A DNA stretch of 64,000 nt from Rugalucina vietnamica (lineage: Eukaryota; Mollusca; Bivalvia; Lucinida; Lucinidae). The notes under the pieces were generated by a model that saw only the letters and a list, made by a program, of their open reading frames with translations, was not told the DNA's origin and made no database searches. Both the position numbers and the translations under genes were made by a program. This document shows positions 1 through 12,593 of the stretch, in pieces. The stretch is taken from positions 31,953,621 to 32,017,620 of the forward strand of contig OZ024870.1 in assembly GCA_964017185.1 (NCBI GenBank), in the 5' to 3' direction. The stretch's first letter is position 1. Each line of letters opens with the position of its first letter.

Positions 1-1887
1 TATAGGTATGAACGACATATATGCGTTCAGTCTCTGACAAAATGACCTACATTTTTAAGAATATTGCATTTGCCTGGTTGTATCTAGTTAGCAGTGAGTC
101 AATTAAATACACTGTCCTTCGGATGAGGCCAGTTGCTTGATAGTGTGGCTCGTGCGTTTTAGGGGTGGGTTTATCCCCAAATCAAAACAGTACATATGGG
201 ATACTGGTAACAGTTGTTTAATCGGCAGTCTTGGAAAAACAGCATACTCCGTACATTGGAACACAGAATTTCCATTTATTGTTTAAGATAAGGTCGTCGA
301 GTGTTAAGTCTTCTGTGACAAGGAGACTAAATTAAATAATATTTCTTTGAATAAACTGAATTAAATACGTGTACATGTATACGGATCTGATATTAGTTGA
401 AAGCAGGAATGAACAGAACTGTACATATCCCAAACTTAACAGCACAACGTTAAATGTGTCTCATCGATTCGGTTTATATTTCTGCTATTGGTCCACCAAA
501 TAAAATGTCTTAATTTTATGTAGTTGTTTATTTGTTTCCCGAATTCAATGGGTTAGCTGTAACACAGTGCTTTCCAATATGCGAACATGTAATCATTTTG
601 GGGGACTTTGAGATTCGATTGTACGTCTAGAATAAATTCCATAAGGAGTTGATCGTCTTAGAACTTATATATAGGAGACAAATTCTTCATTATATAGTCA
701 TGAAAAATTTTGATTGGTATTCCTTCCAGCGTACACAAATACATAGTTCAGATAGGTCATTTGATTCGATCAGTCCTGAATCTTGCATCACAATGGACCC
801 TTATGATAGCACCTACACTGACAATTCACTGTATCGTGAATACACGTACATGTGCCACTGAACGTTTTGTAGATCAATGTTTCGCTAAAATCATAGAAAT
901 CATATTTTATTCTAATATACAACACTGCAGAAAAAAGCTCAATATTCTTGGTTTTTAGTCGTGTGAAAATAACATTGGTTAAATTGAATTATTTCTTTCA
1001 TTGTAGTTAGCCAGATATTTTGATCTCCCACATTTTTCAACGGATGAAGTTATGTTGGGAATGGCTTTGTTTCTAATAAACACATATATTGAGTTTGATT
1101 GAAGAATATGAATGATCGCCTTTTAGGGAATAGCTGCTCTTTCAGTTAATCATAATTTCATTTGCTTTTTGCTAGCATTTTTTTGATACAATTATTTGGG
1201 ATTCTCGGAAACCGGTTCGGATGATGCTACCGTTCTTGGCCTTTGCTGAGACATGCAATAAAGTTAGCAAGTTAAGAAGACAGTCATGATTCGGTTAATC
1301 CATAGATATACAGACTGCCACATTTCTCAACATTCACTTTTTTTTGTTTTGTTTTGTTTTGTTTTGGGTATATGTTTACTAAATCTGGAACACTAGCCAC
1401 TGAAGTGATATCGTAAAAAAGTGTCCTGATTCAATGCGTTAATAGAAGAAACAGTGAAATTATGAATTTGTTTGTTTTTTTTTAGCCAGAATTAGGGTAC
1501 AAATGATAAAAATGACCAAAAATGCCAGTTTAAGTTTTCTCTGGATGGCTGTTTAATGACGTTTACTGCGGAAACATGTTTTGAGAAGAAGTACGAGAGA
1601 GCCCTCAAAAGGTCAGAAAAGTAACTAATCATCTCTAAACAGACTTGTGTTGAAAGTATTGTAGAAAATCTATATAGTGAAGCCTCAATGAAAACCGAAG
1701 TGTACATCATTATTCTTAAAACCAGACACACGGGATTAAGGCATGTCAAAATGGCTTAATGATGTGTGACACGACCTTCGTTTCAAGAAGCTTTAGGAAG
1801 GTGCTCGTTTACTGGAATCACGAGCATACATGCCGTAAATATCATCGAATCCTAACAAAATGAGAAGCAACATCAGTACCATTGCTT
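1..1887. repeat. Tandem duplication unit 1 (about 1.9 kb)
   Basis: The segment opening TATAGGTATGAACGACAT recurs at 1888 and at 4484, and the sequence that follows (tail words such as TTGAAAGTATTGTAGAAAAT and CTCGTTTACTGGAATCACGAG) recurs in the same order. This is therefore unit 1 of a degenerate direct repeat with a period of about 1887 bp. A short open frame near 649-861 is shared with unit 2 but starts at TTG and shows no sign of selection. A (TTTTG)n run lies near 1345-1367. No gene is recognised. Confidence 0.8.
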
Positions 1888-3294
1888 TATAGGTATGAAC
1901 GACATACATGCTTTCTGTCTCTGACAAAATGCCTACATTTCTAAGAATATTGCATTTGCCTGGCTGTATCTAGTTAGCAATGAGACAATTAAAAACTCTG
2001 TCCTCCGGATGAGGCTAGTTGCTTCATATGGTGGCCCGTGCGCTGGAGGAGTGGTTTATCACCAAATCAAGACAAGAATACAGTTTTAGTCGAGACGCAA
2101 ATTCGATTCGGTTTATCTAGGCAATGTTGATAACATGCTCGTAAGCTTTAATTATACACGACAAGGAACAATACATACATCTATTACATATGGGATACTG
2201 GTAACAGTTGTTCAGTTGGCAGACTTGGAAAAACAGCATACTCCGTACATAAGAACACCGAATTTCCATTTGTTGTAAAATAAGGTTGTCGAGTGTTATG
2301 TCTTCTGTGACGAGGAGACTAAATTAAGTAATATTTCTTTGAATAAAATTAAATTAAATATATATACATGTATACAGATCTGATATTAGTTAAAAATAGG
2401 AATGGACAGAACTGTACATATCCCAAACTTAACAGCACAACGTTAAATGTGTCTCATCGATTCCGTTTATAATTTTGCTGTTGGTCCACCAAATAAAATA
2501 TCTTCATTTCATTGTTGTTAACATGCATTTGTTTCCTAACTTCAATGAGTTAGCTGTAATACAGTGCTTTCCAATATGCGGACTTGTACTTTGAGATTCG
2601 ACTGTACGTCTAGAATAAATTCCGTAAGGAGTTGATCGTCTTAGAACTTATATATACGAGCCAAATTCTTCATTATATAGTCATGAAAAATTTTGATTGG
2701 TATTCCTTCCAGCGTAAACAAATACATAGTTCAGATAGGTCATTTGATTCGATCAGTCCTGAATCTTGCATCATAATGGACCCTTGTGATAGCACCTACA
2801 CTGACAATTCACTGTATCGTGAATACACGCACATGTGCCACTGAACGGTTTGTAGATCAATATGAAAATAACAATGGTTAAATTAAATTATTTCTTTCAT
2901 TGTAGTTAGCCAGATATTTTGCTTTCCCACATTTTTCAACGGATTAACTTATGTTGGGAATGGCTTTGTTTCTTATAAACACAGATATTGAGTTTGATTG
3001 AAGAATATGAATGATAGCCTTTTGGGGAATAGCTGCATTTTCAGTTAATCATAATTTCATTTGCTTTTTTGCTAGCATATTTTGATACCATTATTTGGGA
3101 TTCTTCGGATGATGCTACCATTCTTGGCCTTTGTTTACTTTTTGCTGCTTGAAAATAGAACACTATGCGCCCACAAAAAGAAAAAAAAACTCGATAATAT
3201 GATCTCATATGTACAAGAAACATCAAAGCAAGTTATAACGACAATGATTTTGCTTATGGTTAACTATAAATATTTCCCATTGATTTGTCGTTAG

Positions 3295-3515
3295 CATTAT
3301 CAATTGCCCAGAACATTACAGATGCCATTAGTCTAAGACAATATTCTATCATATCTGAACAACATATCTGCCATCGAAAATGCTTTCCATTTGATTCATA
3401 TCGCCAAGACGTATTGTTTCATTTCATGGTGCAGCAACGAATTACATTAATCACAAAATGCATTCGATTTCGTTCGAACGACGGAGATAAATTGCACGGC
3501 CCTAGAGAGTCATGA
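3295..3515 (+). CDS. Possible terminal exon, unrecognised product
   Basis: After a pyrimidine-rich stretch ending in TTGTCGTTAG, an open frame of 73 codons runs to a TGA at 3513-3515. Its residues are mixed and protein-like (for example SLRQYSIISEQHICHRKC), and it sits in the block present only in tandem unit 2. I do not recognise a family, and there is no upstream exon with a matching donor that I can defend. In AT-rich DNA a frame of this length arises by chance, so this is a candidate only. Transcript data over 3250-3550, or a protein search with the 73 residues, would decide. Confidence 0.15.
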
Positions 3516-4216
3516 TGAATATGAGGTGAATTAAATGTGTAAGGAAAGACAGTTTAAACATACAAATCTGCAACTGAGGTCAACGAAAGGCGTTTGTAAG
3601 GAAACTTGTCACGCAAGCGAGGTCGTTTTGGGAGAAAATGCAATGTTTCATGTAACCAAATCACGCAAAAATGTCCAAACAATCTTTTATTCCTTTTTTT
3701 AAATAAAAACCTGCAGCTCAAAAGGCAATGGAAACACCGGAATCGGTTACCTATTGAAGTCTAGCTATATTCATTTTATGCTTGACCTACAAACTCGAGG
3801 CATGGAATGAAGGTAGCAAGTAAAGAAGACAGTCGTTATTCGGTTAATAATATCACATTACGTTAACCTGATCTGCGATTTTATTGCGATATGTATACTA
3901 GCCTCTTAAGTGAAATCTTAAAAAAAACAAAAAAAAAAAACATTTCATGATTCAATGCTTTAAAGTCGTTTAATGTTTTCAGAACTCCAAAAGGTCAGAA
4001 AAAGTAACAGAATACTTGATCATGTTGTCTTGAAAGTATTGTAGAAAATCTATACGGTGAAGCCTCAATTAAAACCGAAGTATACATCATTATTCTTGAA
4101 ACCAGACAGTCGGGATTAAGACATGTCTAAATGGCTTAATGATGTGTGACATCACCTTCGTTTCAAGAAGCTATAGGAAGGTACTCGTTTACTGGAATCA
4201 CGAGACTAATAATTTA

Positions 4217-4440
4217 ACCGCCGCATCAGAAAACCAACAATCTGCACATGCGAAAACGAAGGCACAGATCAATTATGCTGTAACTGCACAGCTGATGAGC
4301 ACCTTTGTTTTCGCTTTAAATTAGTACAATGCTTCCTTTTTCTAAATCTGAAATTTCAAGCTTGTATCTATTTTCTGTGGCTGTAGAGCACGGTGTATGT
4401 TGGATTGGTCCTGGTCGGTAACCCAGATTGTTGGCATTGA
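4217..4440 (+). mobile_element. Degenerate palindromic MITE, family M1
   Basis: Words diagnostic of the M1 family (GAAAACCAACAATCTGCA, GCGAAAACGAAGGC, CACCTTTGTTTTCGCT, AATTTCAAGCTTGTA) occur in family order, but the central hairpin has decayed and the end motif GAGCCGC is partly lost. This is the oldest-looking copy in the window and lies at the end of tandem unit 2. Confidence 0.7.
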
Positions 4441-4483
4441 AACCTAGCAAAATCAGCGTCAAACAACGGTAATGCCGTTAGTT

Positions 4484-6330
4484 TATAGGTACGAACGACA
4501 TGCATGTTTTCAGTCTTTGATTAAATGACCTACATCCCTGAGAATATTGCATCTTCCTGGTTGTATCTAGTAAGCAGTTAGAGAGTACACACTGTCTTCC
4601 GGATGAGGCTAGTTGCTTGATACCGTAACCCTTACATGTAACTCAGTAAGCGTAAACCACCGTCACGTTTAAACCACCGTCACGTTTACCGTTAGAAATC
4701 AGCTTCATGTAGTCAAGTAAATTAGGTAGCCATGTATTTCATTCGTATTTTTAACGGTAATTATGTGAGTTAAATATGTATATCTTCCATTTTACCCATG
4801 CACAAAGTAGTTCACATCTAAATAATACTTATCAGGTATCGCCCATACGTAGAACTAGACGGAATGCAGATGCTGGTCAAAATCACTTCATCTTGTATTA
4901 CTGCTTCTATGACAAGGTGGAAAAACTAAGTTGTAATTCTTTGTATAAACTAAAAACAAGAACGAGAGGAAGACCGGGACGACAAGCTAATTGCTACATG
5001 TATGACCCCATGTATTTGCTTAATACTAATTGCTAGATGCTTACTGGAAAACGTTGAATGGTAACTAAAGAATTTTGAAAAAGTCGATAAGGATATTGAA
5101 AATGTCCATAATTTCACATTATGTTGGAATGACGACAATATAAAAAACATTTAAAATTATATGAACAAGCATAGTGGATTAAATTGTCAATCAACATTAA
5201 GCAATTAGCATTTGGCAAGTAGCATTTATAATTTAGACAATCTCATCAATGTGATCTTTGTTTTCCCCCCTTTTCATTCCCAGTTAGTTGTCGTTACTAA
5301 ACAAAAACATTATTCACCACACAATTTGCAATTAGGATGTAGCAAGTAGTAATTTGCACTTAGCAAAAGACAATAAGCATTTAGCAAAGAGCATATAGCG
5401 TATAGCAATTAGCATGTCGCCCTGGCCTTCCATAGTATACAAGACAAATCTGATTTTTGTTCAAAATAGGAAAGGTACAAGTAGGCAAAGATCAGGAAGA
5501 GGCGCAATCAGAAAAAGATTCCCACTCCAAAAACCGCGGTGGGAAAAAACCAAACTAACAATCAGGTACTTATACCATGAAACATATCGTAAGCCGAATG
5601 AGCAGCTATTTTCCCAATAGGTGGCCACTCAGTTATCTTAACTTAACTAAAAATATGAAAACATACATAAGGCGCCAACAGCACCAAAAAAAAAAAAAAA
5701 TAAATAAATAAACACCAAGACATAAAACAAAAAGAACCACCACAGAAGTGTCGACTTGGAACGATCAGTAACACAAAGTTACTGGCGGGCTTAAACCGGT
5801 TTTACAGGTACCTAACCTCACCCTCAGCTTCTGCAGTGGTTCATAACATTTAGTTAGTTCTTCGGTCCTCGTGGTGAATCTCTAACTAGTCAATGAATCA
5901 CCAAGAACAAACAAATAAATCATGATAAACATCAACCAGGACTCACTGTACTATACATATTCCAAACTTAAGCATCATACCATTAAATGCATCTCGTCGA
6001 TATCCTTAATATTTCTGCTATTCATCCACCAATGAAATATCTTTATCATGATTATGGTTGTTTATTTGTTGCCCAATTTTATTGCTTCCGCCACTTTTCA
6101 ATACTCAGTACTTTTCAATATGTGAGCATGTAATCATTTTGGGGGACTTTTAGAAGTGGCAGAGCTTCAAGAATAAATTCCATAAGGAGTAGATCGTCTT
6201 AGAGCTTATTTATATGAGCCGAATTCTTCATTATATAGTCATGAAAAATTCTGATTTGTATTCGTTCTAGCGTAAACAAATGCATAGCCCAGAAAGGCCA
6301 TTGATAGTATTAGTCTTAAATTTTGCATCT
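4484..6330. repeat. Tandem duplication unit 3, partial and interrupted
   Basis: The unit start recurs at 4484. After a non-matching middle and a LINE tail insertion (5471-5947), unit sequence resumes (CATATTCCAAACTTAA near 5958 and TTCATTATATAGTCATGAAAAATT near 6225), ending near 6320. A pair of 17-bp direct repeats (AAACCACCGTCACGTTT) lies near 4653-4690. The stretch 5180-5420 is a loose array of AGCAATTAGCA-like words. Confidence 0.65.
5471..5947 (-). mobile_element. LINE family 2, 5'-truncated 3' tail (copy A)
   Basis: Read on the minus strand, this matches the 3' untranslated tail that follows the RT remnant at 15366-15656 and ends in the shared terminus GCCTACTTGTACCTTT. It is truncated at the 5' side, as LINE insertions typically are. 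A small deletion near its 5' end removes about 14 bp relative to copy C. It contains no coding sequence. Confidence 0.8.
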
Positions 6331-8407
6331 CTTAGGCTATAACCCCTAAATCGCAAGCATTTACTTAAGATGGTCAAATAAAATCAAGCTTATAAACGAC
6401 TGAATGACAATCTGTCTGAGCCAGTTCATGAAACGCGGTTTACGTGAATGCGGCCATTTCCTTTTTGGTTTTCTTGGGTGTTTACATTTAAAAGCACATG
6501 TTAGGTGCATGACATTCTAATAATGCTCAGTAGAAGTCCTATAAAATGGAGGCAACGTCCCGACAAAACCATAGTTGTTGACTCGGACGTAAAGCATCAG
6601 AAAGTGGCCATTTGAAACCATTCAGCTTACAGGTAATTAATCTACAAAATCTGAAATAAATAAACACACCACAAAATCTGAAATAAATAAACACACCGCT
6701 GCAATTTATGAATTGATATGTTTTGGTAAAGACATCACGAGCGTAGTTATTGAAAGTTTCGTAATTGTCAGTGTGTTCTGCGGAGAGTAGGAATCGGTAC
6801 AATACCGGAATTGCACCTACGCAAAGCAGGAATCTCATTTTGTCGGATAAAGTAAGAATATACTTTGCAAACCAAACTCTGGGAACAATCAATTATGAAA
6901 ATAAATACACCGCTACAAATTTATATTTACGTGTATATGGTTTTCTATGAACATCATTAGCTCCGAATATTTCGAAGGTGTAGGCATTTTGTGTTTCTTT
7001 CATGAAGGAGACCGATAAAATAGTTCTTTTACTAGTTATTTGAAACATTAAAGTGTATTAAAATATTCGCATTTTAAGGCTTTAATGTTGTCGTTGCCAA
7101 GCAGAAAAATGTCCGACAAAATAGAATTTCTTCGGCCCAAGTTTAGCATATAAACATGAAAAGACTACAATACGTCTTTTTTACACGCACATGTACATCA
7201 TTTAATATCTACAGTTCTTAAGGAAGAGAACATAGTAGAAGCGTTTACCTTATGATTTTCGATATTCCGTTTGAAGGCATTGTAAAAGCCTTAACATTTT
7301 TGAGATGCCACTTTGAAACAAGTCAAATCATGAATGTCAAAGCAGTTGGCTCGTGTTTTCTAACCAATTCAATCAATCACTTCTAAATTACTTTAGCATG
7401 TATCCAGGACGTTATGTTTTGATTGAGAAAAGATGCTGATCGATCAATAAAGCAATGGGTGACTCTGGTCATTAATGGCAGCGAGCCACGTTGGAAGCAA
7501 ACCTGTATTACATGTATGTCGAATATGCTAATCAAAGCAGAGACCGTAGGTCAGCATTTGTTTTTTACCATCACTTTATTTGGAACCAGATTAGATATAT
7601 ATTATATTATATCACACTTTGACACGATTCAAAATTTGACCATTATATCTGTACATGTATGTCGACCAGCGAACCCTAGTTCTTCTGAAGTCCTGTGGCT
7701 CATATTATAACTAATCAATGATGGGCAGGAACGGATACCGTTGCATTCAGAACATAAATAGGATTTTAGTGGCCTCTTATATAGAGATTTTACTAAAACA
7801 ACATGTTTTAAAAAAATGACCCCTCCATTTAAGGCTTTTAGGGACTTTTCTCGCATTATCCGTAGAGATCCTTCCGTCTCCTGTATACAATATATGTTAT
7901 CACCATTAACTATTGTAAAAACAGAATGTAGAAAAAACATGCACTTTTTAATTTGTCCGTTAATCCTTTATTATTTTCTGTTCCAATTTCGCATGTGCAT
8001 GTCTTTGTATACTGTTTCTTTTCTATCATAATACGATAAAAGGAGCCCAGTTCAACGGCAAGGAAATCTAATTGTAAACGTAAACTATAACACATCATTG
8101 GTGACAGGCCGGAAAATCTCACCAAATCGCGTCCAGTAGGGAATACTGGCATCGAAGAAACAGTAAATTAGATAAATGAATTGTGTCTGTTGGACACCAG
8201 GAGATGTAAATAAACATTAACGGAGTTAAGTCGGCCATCGACCTACAGACACACAGAATTTAATGCAAATTTGCATCCAGCAAAAAGTGAGTTGAACCCC
8301 CAGTCTTTGATCAATGAGAATAACTAACACGAAGCTACTAGTCTTTTGATGTCACAGTTTGAATGTTAACATTGACGACCAGGGGACCAATGGTACCGAG
8401 AACGAAC
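6331..8407. other. No gene recognised; small repeats only
   Basis: This stretch is AT-rich. 6531-6603 resembles the 3' tail of the SINE at 22492 (CGTCCCGACA...GTTGACT..GGACGTAAAGC). 6647-6700 holds a 27-bp unit repeated twice (ACAAAATCTGAAATAAATAA core). 7395-7485 is similar to 10430-10510 (GTTTTGATTGAGAAAA...GATCAATAAAGC), an old dispersed duplication. The longest frames (6539-6892 and 7629-7940, both minus) have no recognisable domain and overlap these repeats. Confidence 0.5.
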
Positions 8408-9266
8408 GCTCACCTGAGATTTAGTCTTTGAAAAATGACCTTTGGCTCAGATTATTTTGACCAAGGTAAAAATAACACAAACCTTGAATACTCAAATTAT
8501 TTTATTAACTCAAAAAACTGTTTGTTTCTACCAAATTTCAGGTCACAGCCTAAATAAAAATCTGAAAATTCATATAAACTTACGTTCCCTCTTCCCAAAG
8601 AGGCTCTGGATAACATTTGCCTTTGGTTTGCCAAAAGATTAATGAGAGAATTATTTTTAATCTTAATATGTAACTGACCCTTGCCAAGTTCAAGAAATGA
8701 CATTGACTTTGGAAACTCAGATGAATTCATTAACTCAATAAGGCGTCTATATATACCAGCTTTTATGTACCAGCTGTCAGGTCAGAGGATACAAAACGTT
8801 CTGGAAAAAAAATCCAATAGTTCCGTTTTCCCATCGAAACGCCTATTTGAGCAAATTCGATCTATTATGTCGTAAAATAGGTCAAGGTCAACCAAATGTC
8901 ATTGTTTATATAAGCTAAGATGAGGAGGAGTCACCAATGCTACATACCAAGTTTCGTTGAAATCGGTCTACCGGTTCCGGGGAAGATTTTGATCATACAA
9001 TGTATACGGGGCGTGATGGCCATCTTGGTTATATGACCTGGGTAATTTATACAAACGGTAGGAAGCTATGTATAAAATTTGGCTTTGATTGACTAAGCGG
9101 TTTCAGAGAAGTAAAGATAAAACTGAGATCCTTTAAGAGCAGCGAACATACTATTAATGAGAAAGGGGATTTACGAAAATGGTGGAGAATGACGGATGCT
9201 GAACGGACGACGGAGGATGGGTACATTTTTATAAGCTCACCTTACGAGTCTTTGGCTCAAGTGAGC
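8408..9266. mobile_element. Non-autonomous element with GCTCACCTGAG-type ends
   Basis: The left end reads GCTCACCTGAGATTTAGTC and the right end, reverse complemented, reads GCTCACTTGAGCCAAAGAC, so the ends are short imperfect inverted repeats. The interior contains CTACATACCAAGTTTCGTTG and a run of GACGGA/GACGAC words near 9193-9220. To my recollection these words recur in molluscan repeat DNA, but I could not search. A small piece of the same end occurs at 27868-27895 (CAGCTCACCTGAGCCGAAAG). No transposase frame is visible. Confidence 0.5.
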
Positions 9267-9762
9267 TAAAAATGAGGGTAACAATTCTCTACTTACCACA
9301 TGTATATCTTCATATCATGACTAACAAATCCATTCCTGCAACGATAAAAAGAAGTGTATGTAATTAAATTGATATTTCTCTTTGAAAATAAAGTTTCAAT
9401 TCTTCAGTGAAAATGAACAGAAAACTTGGGTTATGAGTTTCCAGTGCGTAGGGCTCTGCATCTCGGTATTGTGCATTATTGTACTAATTAGTTAATTCCA
9501 TCAACAACGCAGGTTTCCAAGAGGCATACAGGTTGGATTTTTGTTAAGACATTCCATAGTCCAGTACGCGGACCCTATTAATTCGTACTGGTGCATGTTT
9601 AGAACGTCGATGCAGATATGGGTCAAAGTAAGACAGATATACATGTACTCTGAATAGACCTCGTTATTCTTATTAGATAAGAAACTGAAGTAGAGAATAT
9701 TCAGATTGTCCTAATGATGTGTGAACATGACCGGTCAACTCTAAAGAACGAAACGACCTTTA

Positions 9763-10160
9763 CCCATTTATGACGAATGGACTTTTCTATCATCATCATT
9801 TGGGTGAGTCCATCTCCATTTTAGGGGTACAAGGAGTGATTTCGTTTAAATTTTCAATTTATTTTTCTATGAAATTACTCTATGCAAACAAAATAGCTCC
9901 AGATGTCCCATAAATAGGAAGACAGACTTAGCTGCGCAGGAAAATTAACTCACATAAGCCTGGCGTCCTTTTTATGGGACATAGGCAAACAGCATAGCCC
10001 CAGATGTGACGCCGCAGAACGCGGCGTCCCATCTGGGGCTATTCTGTTTGCTCAAAGAAAATTCGTCAAAAATGAGATAAAATTAAAAATCAATCCTAGC
10101 GTCGTGGACTGATCCAATTGATAATGATGGGAAAATCCATTCGTCAGAAAGGGTTAAGGT
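9763..10160. mobile_element. MITE family M5 with GC-rich hairpin
   Basis: The ends are inverted repeats: left TTTATGACGAATGGACTTTT and right, reverse complemented, TTCTGACGAATGGATTTTCC, each bordered by a TTAACCC/TTTACCC word. Inside, 9985-10051 is a near-perfect hairpin around GACGCCGC/GCGGCGTC. A second, truncated copy lies at 61013-61240. There is no coding capacity; it is presumably mobilised in trans. Confidence 0.75.
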
Positions 10161-10733
10161 ATTTTAATGATTTTACATGTATACATGATAATGTGACTTG
10201 AAGTCTGTAACGTAAGTAGAGCAGGGTATTTTTTTTATTAAAATCTTAAAAAAATATTTAGCAATAATTTAAAGACAAACCAACGGCCGATGCAAACCAT
10301 TTCTTATTCATCAAATGGTGAGTACTGATTCCTGACAATACTCTTCGAAATAAAAAATCTGCTAAAGAGTATAGTTGCATGTGTCTCTTCCATGTGTACT
10401 AGTCACAGCTTGATCGTTCAACAACGTATACAGTATGTTTATGTTTTGATCGAGAAAATAATATGATAGAGGATCAATAAAGCCATTGGGGACTTTGGTC
10501 ATTACTGGATGCTTCAATCGATTACGAACGATTTTTCATTAGCAAATCACGGTCACTGGTTCTATACATAGAAATATTGAAAAAATGTGTCTTTTTCCTT
10601 GGTTTTTGTTGTTTACAATGATGCAAAACATATTATATTATTTTCTGGGGACAGTCAGTATCGATTTCGTTTTGATTATTGTCGTGTCCATGGACACACC
10701 TTCACAAGCCGAACGATATGAAGGTGACCGTCC
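10161..10733. other. No gene recognised
   Basis: This is AT-rich sequence. 10430-10510 is the partner of 7395-7485. Nothing else stands out. Confidence 0.4.
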
Positions 10734-11084
10734 TAATCATGATAGTATGTCCGTAAAATGATACCCCCATAAAATCCACTTTTATGGAGTAAAACTGGGT
10801 AATACAGGGGTATTGTACCCCCTTAAATTTCACTTTTATATAGTAAAACTGGGTAATACAGTGATAAACATATTTTTCTTATATTGCTCTAAAGCAAAAA
10901 TGTTGGTATTCGTTAGAACTGCCTCAGCAAGGCGGTTCTAACGTACATTGCCGAGGCGGTTCCAACGTACTCCCACGATCGATGTTTTGAATAAAAATAA
11001 TAAAAAGTTCCAGATGAAATTTTTTGATGTTTTACATCACTAAAATTCTCTTTATATTTCATGGACATGTTTTCGTAATGCCTT
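10734..11084. mobile_element. Palindromic MITE family M2 (copy a)
   Basis: The right end TGGACATGTTTTCGTAATG and the degenerate left end CATGATAGTATGTCCGT are the M2 ends. The interior has the family's hairpin built on GTTAGAAC-GCCTC...GAGGCGGTTC. This copy carries an internal duplication of the left segment (ACCCCC...CACTTTTAT...GTAAAACTGGGTAATACAG) at about 10762-10800 and 10818-10860. It has no coding capacity. Confidence 0.75.
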
Positions 11085-11699
11085 GGTAGAGACGATAATT
11101 ATCAAACGCGATCTACACGTAAAGATTTTCATGAAAATGTGTAAGGAAATCAAAAGGTGACAACATGGTTTTCTTGAAAGAGTTTCATAAGTATTTAAAT
11201 GAACTGACTGCTGCAGACATAGTAGTGAATCGCGATATATTCAGTTGTTCGTCTGCTTCCGTGGTATCGGTGCTCATATCATCGATATGTACATTTGTAA
11301 AATCTAAACCATACAAGTATATTGTTGTCACCATTAATTGAGAAACCCTATAGACTTGCAGCAATGTTTAATGATGGCAATCTTAGCAAAAAGCTAATCT
11401 TATTTAACATGTTGTCCTCAAGACACAAGCCTGTATCAATAAACACGGGTTCAAGAGTTCAAAACTTCAGCAAATGGAGAGAGGATTCATTTGTTGGCTT
11501 CATGTTCTTTTTGCAGAGAATTTGACAAATGTAATCACTTATGTGGACTAAGGCGAAGATTATAATCCTTTAGAAAGACTTACACTATTGTAATGTATTC
11601 AGACTCAATTCTGATGGGGAAACAGAAACAAAAACAAATGCTGCAAATAACATTTTAGTTTGATACAAATGAAAAATAAAGAATGGGAATGTTTACTCG
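11085..11699. other. No gene recognised
   Basis: I find no repeat family, no convincing exon and no RNA gene here. The frame at 11322-11525 is short and lacks a recognisable domain. Confidence 0.4.
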
Positions 11700-11931
11700 G
11701 ATTCTCCGCAGTTAACAATTGCATACGCCTACGCGGAAACTTGTGTTCCAAAGGCTACAAATAAAGAAAATTTCCCAGACTGTATGCAAAGACACAAATG
11801 CAAATTGTTCATCAAATATTTATGAAACAGACACTGGTCTTGCACCATTTCTGTCAAATACAACGACCGATTACGCTTATGCACCCAGTTTATTGTCTCC
11901 AGCATCGACAGTTGCGAGCTTTATTGCATTT

Positions 11932-12165
11932 GAGCCGCCTCATGAGAAAACCAACAATCTGCATATGCGAAAACAAAGACGCAGATCAGCTTCGCGGCAA
12001 CCGCGAAGCTGATCAGCGCCTTTGTTTTCGCTACTCGGATAGTACAATTCCTCCTCTACTTAACTCCAAAATTTCAAGCTTCTAGCTCTTTTCTGTGCTT
12101 GTACAGGCCGGTTTGTGTCGGACCTGTTCGGAAACCACATTGTTGGTTTTCCCACGAGGCGGCTC
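11932..12165 (+). mobile_element. Palindromic MITE family M1, full-length copy
   Basis: The ends GAGCCGCCTCATGAGAAAACC and, inverted, GAGCCGCCTCGTGGGAAAACC enclose a roughly 65-nt hairpin made of GCGAAAACAAAG...CAGCTTCGCGG and its complement. The element is flanked on both sides by ATTT (11928-11931 and 12166-12169). The paralogous site near 21320 reads GCATTTGTTACATG without the element, an empty site that confirms the ends and a 4-bp target duplication. It has no coding capacity; short frames across it are by-products of the hairpin. Confidence 0.92.
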
Positions 12166-12593
12166 ATTTGTTGTTACATGTTATAGCGTAATGGAAACTG
12201 ATAACAAAGGTTTATGTGCAATATGCATCCTTTGATATGACTTGAAATCACCCTAGAAAGAGATATGTCTGAACCAGGAAAAATAACATCAAACGAACGG
12301 GTTTATTAATATATTATCTATAATGACAACAATTAATTAACCGAGTCCGGAAGATTTTATAGTAGCTATAAAGTATAGAAACCTGCAAAAAAGAGTATTG
12401 AAGTTAAGGTTGGCCTTATATAAGTATCGTCGGGCTACATCAATGGGTTTTGACATGATCCATTATTAAAATACATCGCAAAGTTTGTTGTACAGAGAAA
12501 AACAAGTTTATGAAAACGTATTCATTTTGAGCAAACCGATACAGCAGTCATATGTATTCTAGCAATTCGTGTTATTTATGGAATCACAATATT

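Larger units (their letters stand above)
1888..4483. repeat. Tandem duplication unit 2 with internal insertions
   Basis: This copy follows unit 1 closely from 1888 to about 3132 and again from about 3800 to 4203. Relative to unit 1 it has an extra block of about 670 bp (3133-3800) and, at its end, a degenerate palindromic MITE (4217-4440). Either the block was inserted here or it was lost from unit 1. Unit 3 starts at 4484. Confidence 0.75.

Noticed and set aside
649-861. 70-codon frame almost identical to one at 2632-2844, suggesting a conserved small protein
   Set aside because: It begins at TTG, not ATG, and is shared only because both lie in tandem units; no other sign of coding.
6539-6892. 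117-codon minus frame with a signal-peptide-like MRFLLCVGAIPVLYRFLLSA
   Set aside because: It crosses the doubled 27-bp repeat and a SINE-like tail, and repeats a phrase (GVFIYFRFC) because of that; chance frame most likely.
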